Positions 6,045 to 7,839 of a stretch of DNA of 7,839 nucleotides are shown here, piece by piece. The DNA is from Zwartia sp. (GTDB lineage Bacteria; Pseudomonadota; Gammaproteobacteria; Burkholderiales; Burkholderiaceae_B), in assembly GCA_030653405.1 (NCBI GenBank), contig JAURZO010000210.1:1-7839 (forward strand), given 5' to 3'. The position numbers and the translations under genes are program-made. Within the stretch, counting starts at the first letter, position 1; every line of letters begins with the position of its first letter. The notes beneath the pieces are model-generated. The model was not told the origin of the DNA. It did not search any database and worked only from the letters and a program-made list of their open reading frames with translations.

Positions 6045-6893
6045 ATGAATAACAATTTGTATCGAAAACGAAAATTTGTAAATTCACTGGGACTGACCCT
6101 TTCATTATTTGCGATGGGGTTGGGTCTGTTCGTATTGCTTTGGATTCTTTTTATTCTTTTTAAAAATGGCTTTGCAGGTTTGAGTTTGGCCATCTTTACT
6201 GAATCGACGCCTGCCCCCGGCACCGAGGGTGGCGGCTTGGCCAATGCGATTGTAGGCAGCCTGATGATGATCGGGGTGACGGCGTTGATCAGCACACCGA
6301 TTGGCATTTTTGCAGGGGTTTACCTCGCTGAATTTGGCGACGGTAACAAGCTGGCATCCGTGACACGGTTTGTGACCGACATTATGCTATCCGCACCATC
6401 CATCGTGTTGGGCTTATTTGTTTACGCGGTACTCGTGGCGCAGGTAAAACACTTTTCGGGATGGGCAGGTTCCTTTGCCCTCTCCTTGATCGCGATTCCG
6501 GTCGTATTACGTACAACAGAAAACATGTTGCGTCTCGTGCCAGGTAGTTTGCGCGAAGCCGCCTTTGCATTGGGGGCTCCGCGCTGGAAGGTCGCGAGTT
6601 ATGTGACGCTGCGTGCGGCGCGCGCGGGCGTGATGACCGGGTTGTTGCTCGCACTTGCACGCATCAGCGGCGAGACGGCACCGTTGTTGTTCACGGCGCT
6701 TAATAATCAATTTTTCTCAACCAACATGAATGCGCCCTTGGCAAACTTGCCAGTGGTCATTTTTCAGTTTGCGATGAGTCCGTATGACAACTGGGTCAGT
6801 CTGGCATGGGCTGGTGCCTTGCTGATTACTCTGGCTGTGTTGGTGTTGAACATTATCGCGCGCGTGTTGTTCCGCGAGCGAAACTCTGGTTAA
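6045..6893 (+). CDS. pstA: Phosphate ABC transporter permease PstA
   Basis: PstA is the second half of the phosphate channel. The 282 residues begin with a basic tail (MNNNLYRKRKF) and show about six membrane segments near 14-39, 66-93, 113-133, 141-157, 194-213 and 253-275. The coupling loop is REAAFALGAPRWKVASYVTL (170-189), with Gly177, and is a standard EAA motif. SAPSIVLGLFVY (116-127) and ARISGETAPLLFTA (205-218) are PstA hallmarks. The reading frame is closed by a TAG at 5994-5996, and no ATG, GTG or TTG lies between it and this ATG, so the start is firm although only a weak ribosome site (GAGA, 6036-6039) is visible. It lies 85 nt after pstC and 16 nt before pstB. Confidence 0.97.
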   Translation: MNNNLYRKRKFVNSLGLTLSLFAMGLGLFVLLWILFILFKNGFAGLSLAIFTESTPAPGTEGGGLANAIVGSLMMIGVTALISTPIGIFAGVYLAEFGDGNKLASVTRFVTDIMLSAPSIVLGLFVYAVLVAQVKHFSGWAGSFALSLIAIPVVLRTTENMLRLVPGSLREAAFALGAPRWKVASYVTLRAARAGVMTGLLLALARISGETAPLLFTALNNQFFSTNMNAPLANLPVVIFQFAMSPYDNWVSLAWAGALLITLAVLVLNIIARVLFRERNSG

Positions 6894-6909
6894 TTTCCTG
6901 GATATCGAT

Positions 6910-7692
6910 ATGAATAAGCAAGAGATGACAGCCCCCCTGAAAAATGCCCTCGAGGTGCGCGGTCTGAACTTTTTCTACGGCAAGTTCCAAGGTCTAAAAA
7001 ATATTGATCTCGACATTGCCGAACACAAGGTGACGGCCTTTATTGGCCCTTCCGGTTGCGGCAAGTCCACCTTGTTACGCGCACTGAACCGCATGTACAG
7101 CCTGTATCCTGGGCAGCGGGCAGAAGGGCAGGTCAATTTCTATGGCGAAAACGTCCTGGATCCCAAACAAGACCTCAATATGTTGCGTGCCCGCATCGGG
7201 ATGGTTTTTCAGAAGCCGACCCCCTTTCCGATGTCTATTTACGACAACGTCGCCTTTGGTGTCAGGCTCTATGAGAGCTTAAGCAAGCCCGACATGGATG
7301 CGCGTGTCGAGTGGGCCCTCACCAAAGCCGCGCTTTGGGGCGAGGTCAAGGACAAGCTCACGCAAAGCGGATTGTCCCTGTCCGGTGGCCAGCAGCAGCG
7401 TCTGTGTATCGCACGTTCGGTGGCGGTCAAGCCCTCGGTGATTTTGTTTGACGAGCCCACCTCGGCTCTCGACCCCATTTCGACTGGCAAGATCGAGGAG
7501 TTGCTCCATGAGCTCAAATCCGACTATACCGTGGCGATTGTGACCCACAACATGCAGCAGGCTGCCCGCGTGTCGGACTTCACCGCGTTCATGTATTTGG
7601 GCGAGTTGGTGGAGTTCGGCCAGACGGACAAGATCTTCGTCAAGCCTAAGCGCAAGGAAACAGAGGACTACATTACGGGACGTTTTGGCTAA
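6910..7692 (+). CDS. pstB: Phosphate ABC transporter ATP-binding protein PstB
   Basis: PstB is the cytoplasmic ATPase that powers phosphate import through PstCA. All ABC motifs are intact in the 260 residues: aromatic contact FFYG (21-24), Walker A GPSGCGKST (46-54), Q-loop Gln101 in VFQKPTPFPMSIYDN (99-113), signature LSGGQQQR (157-164), Walker B VILFDEP (177-183) with catalytic Glu182, D-loop SALD (185-188) and switch His213 in THNMQQAAR. The stretch KPTPFPMSIYDN and the end TEDYITGRFG are diagnostic of PstB among ABC ATPases. E. coli PstB has 257 residues. The start at 6910 has only GGA (6900-6902) as ribosome site; the in-frame ATG at 6925 is possible but has nothing better. It follows pstA by 16 nt, which suggests translational coupling. 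phoU, the usual next gene, does not follow. Confidence 0.98.
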   Translation: MNKQEMTAPLKNALEVRGLNFFYGKFQGLKNIDLDIAEHKVTAFIGPSGCGKSTLLRALNRMYSLYPGQRAEGQVNFYGENVLDPKQDLNMLRARIGMVFQKPTPFPMSIYDNVAFGVRLYESLSKPDMDARVEWALTKAALWGEVKDKLTQSGLSLSGGQQQRLCIARSVAVKPSVILFDEPTSALDPISTGKIEELLHELKSDYTVAIVTHNMQQAARVSDFTAFMYLGELVEFGQTDKIFVKPKRKETEDYITGRFG

Positions 7693-7698
7693 GCCTTA

Positions 7699-7745
7699 GC
7701 CCCACCCTGACATCACGGCGGCTGGGGCAGTTCGATTTTGGTTTT
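7699..7745 (+). terminator. Weak candidate terminator after pstB
   Basis: GCCCCA (7699-7704) can pair with TGGGGC (7723-7728) around an 18-nt loop, and a T-rich stretch (ATTTTGGTTTTT) follows after 6 nt. The stem is short, the loop long and the T-tract interrupted, so it is a poor intrinsic terminator. An overlapping alternative hairpin uses GGCTAA (7687-7692, including the pstB stop) and TTAGCC (7696-7701). Confidence 0.3.
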
Positions 7746-7772
7746 TCAGCCAACGCTAAGTTTAAAAATTTC

Positions 7773-7781
7773 TGGTATAGT
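7773..7781 (+). promoter_or_regulatory. Promoter of the tRNA-Pro gene (extended -10)
   Basis: TGGTATAGT combines a TATAGT -10 hexamer (7776-7781, 5/6 match) with an upstream TG one base away, the extended -10 form. The mature tRNA begins 10 nt later, a normal distance. No convincing -35 is present at 16-18 bp, which fits an extended -10 promoter. It implies the tRNA is transcribed separately from pstSCAB. Confidence 0.6.
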
Positions 7782-7790
7782 TTCGGTCTT

Positions 7791-7839
7791 CGGGGCGTAG
7801 CGCAGCCTGGTAGCGCATCTGCTTTGGGAGCAGAGGGTC
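7791..7839 (+). tRNA. tRNA-Pro (anticodon UGG), 5' part only
   Basis: The 49 visible nucleotides give the acceptor 5' strand CGGGGCG (7791-7797), TA, a D-arm with GCGC stems (7800-7803 and 7813-7816) around AGCCTGGTA, and an anticodon arm TCTGC / GCAGA with loop TTTGGGA (7823-7829). The anticodon is TGG (7825-7827), reading proline CCA and, by wobble, other CCN codons. The C at position 1 in place of the common G is typical of bacterial tRNA-Pro. The T-arm, acceptor 3' strand and CCA lie beyond the window. Confidence 0.95.

Noticed and set aside
6902..6911. Palindrome ATATCGATAT over the pstB start
   Set aside because: It is a short AT-rich palindrome with no partner site, and chance is the simplest explanation.

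Overview
The window looks like a chromosomal segment from a betaproteobacterium, most likely of the order Burkholderiales and possibly near the Alcaligenaceae. That placement rests on the protein style of PPK, PPX and the Pst proteins, on gene order, and on the proline tRNA; it is inferred from family knowledge, not from a search. Base composition looks balanced, lower in GC than Bordetella. Every stretch is accounted for by conserved phosphate and polyphosphate genes, and I see no sign of a mobile element or foreign DNA.

Layout: positions 1-1429 on the minus strand hold the exopolyphosphatase gene ppx, whose 3' end is cut by the window edge. A 180-bp divergent intergenic region (1430-1609) follows. 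Then, all on the plus strand, come ppk (1610-3682), pstS (3843-4868), pstC (4973-5959), pstA (6045-6893) and pstB (6910-7692). The window ends with the first 49 nt of a tRNA-Pro(UGG) gene (7791-7839). No gap exceeds 180 bp.

How they work together: PstS captures phosphate in the periplasm, PstC and PstA form the membrane channel, and PstB drives import with ATP. PPK turns ATP gamma-phosphate into polyphosphate and PPX hydrolyses it back. The locus therefore joins phosphate uptake, storage and mobilisation.

The most interesting signals are regulatory. An 18-bp element made of two 7-bp repeats on an 11-bp period resembles a PhoB box. It occurs before pstS (3756-3773) and between ppx and ppk (1473-1490), each time exactly 10 bp upstream of a -10-like hexamer. 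The ppx/ppk copy has a -10-like hexamer at exactly 10 bp on both sides, so one element might serve both divergent genes. Other points are a triple heptamer repeat that puts TAA in all three frames at the end of pstS, a strong hairpin between pstS and pstC, and the absence of phoU directly after pstB. The coding content itself is a known system, and I found no undescribed protein machinery.
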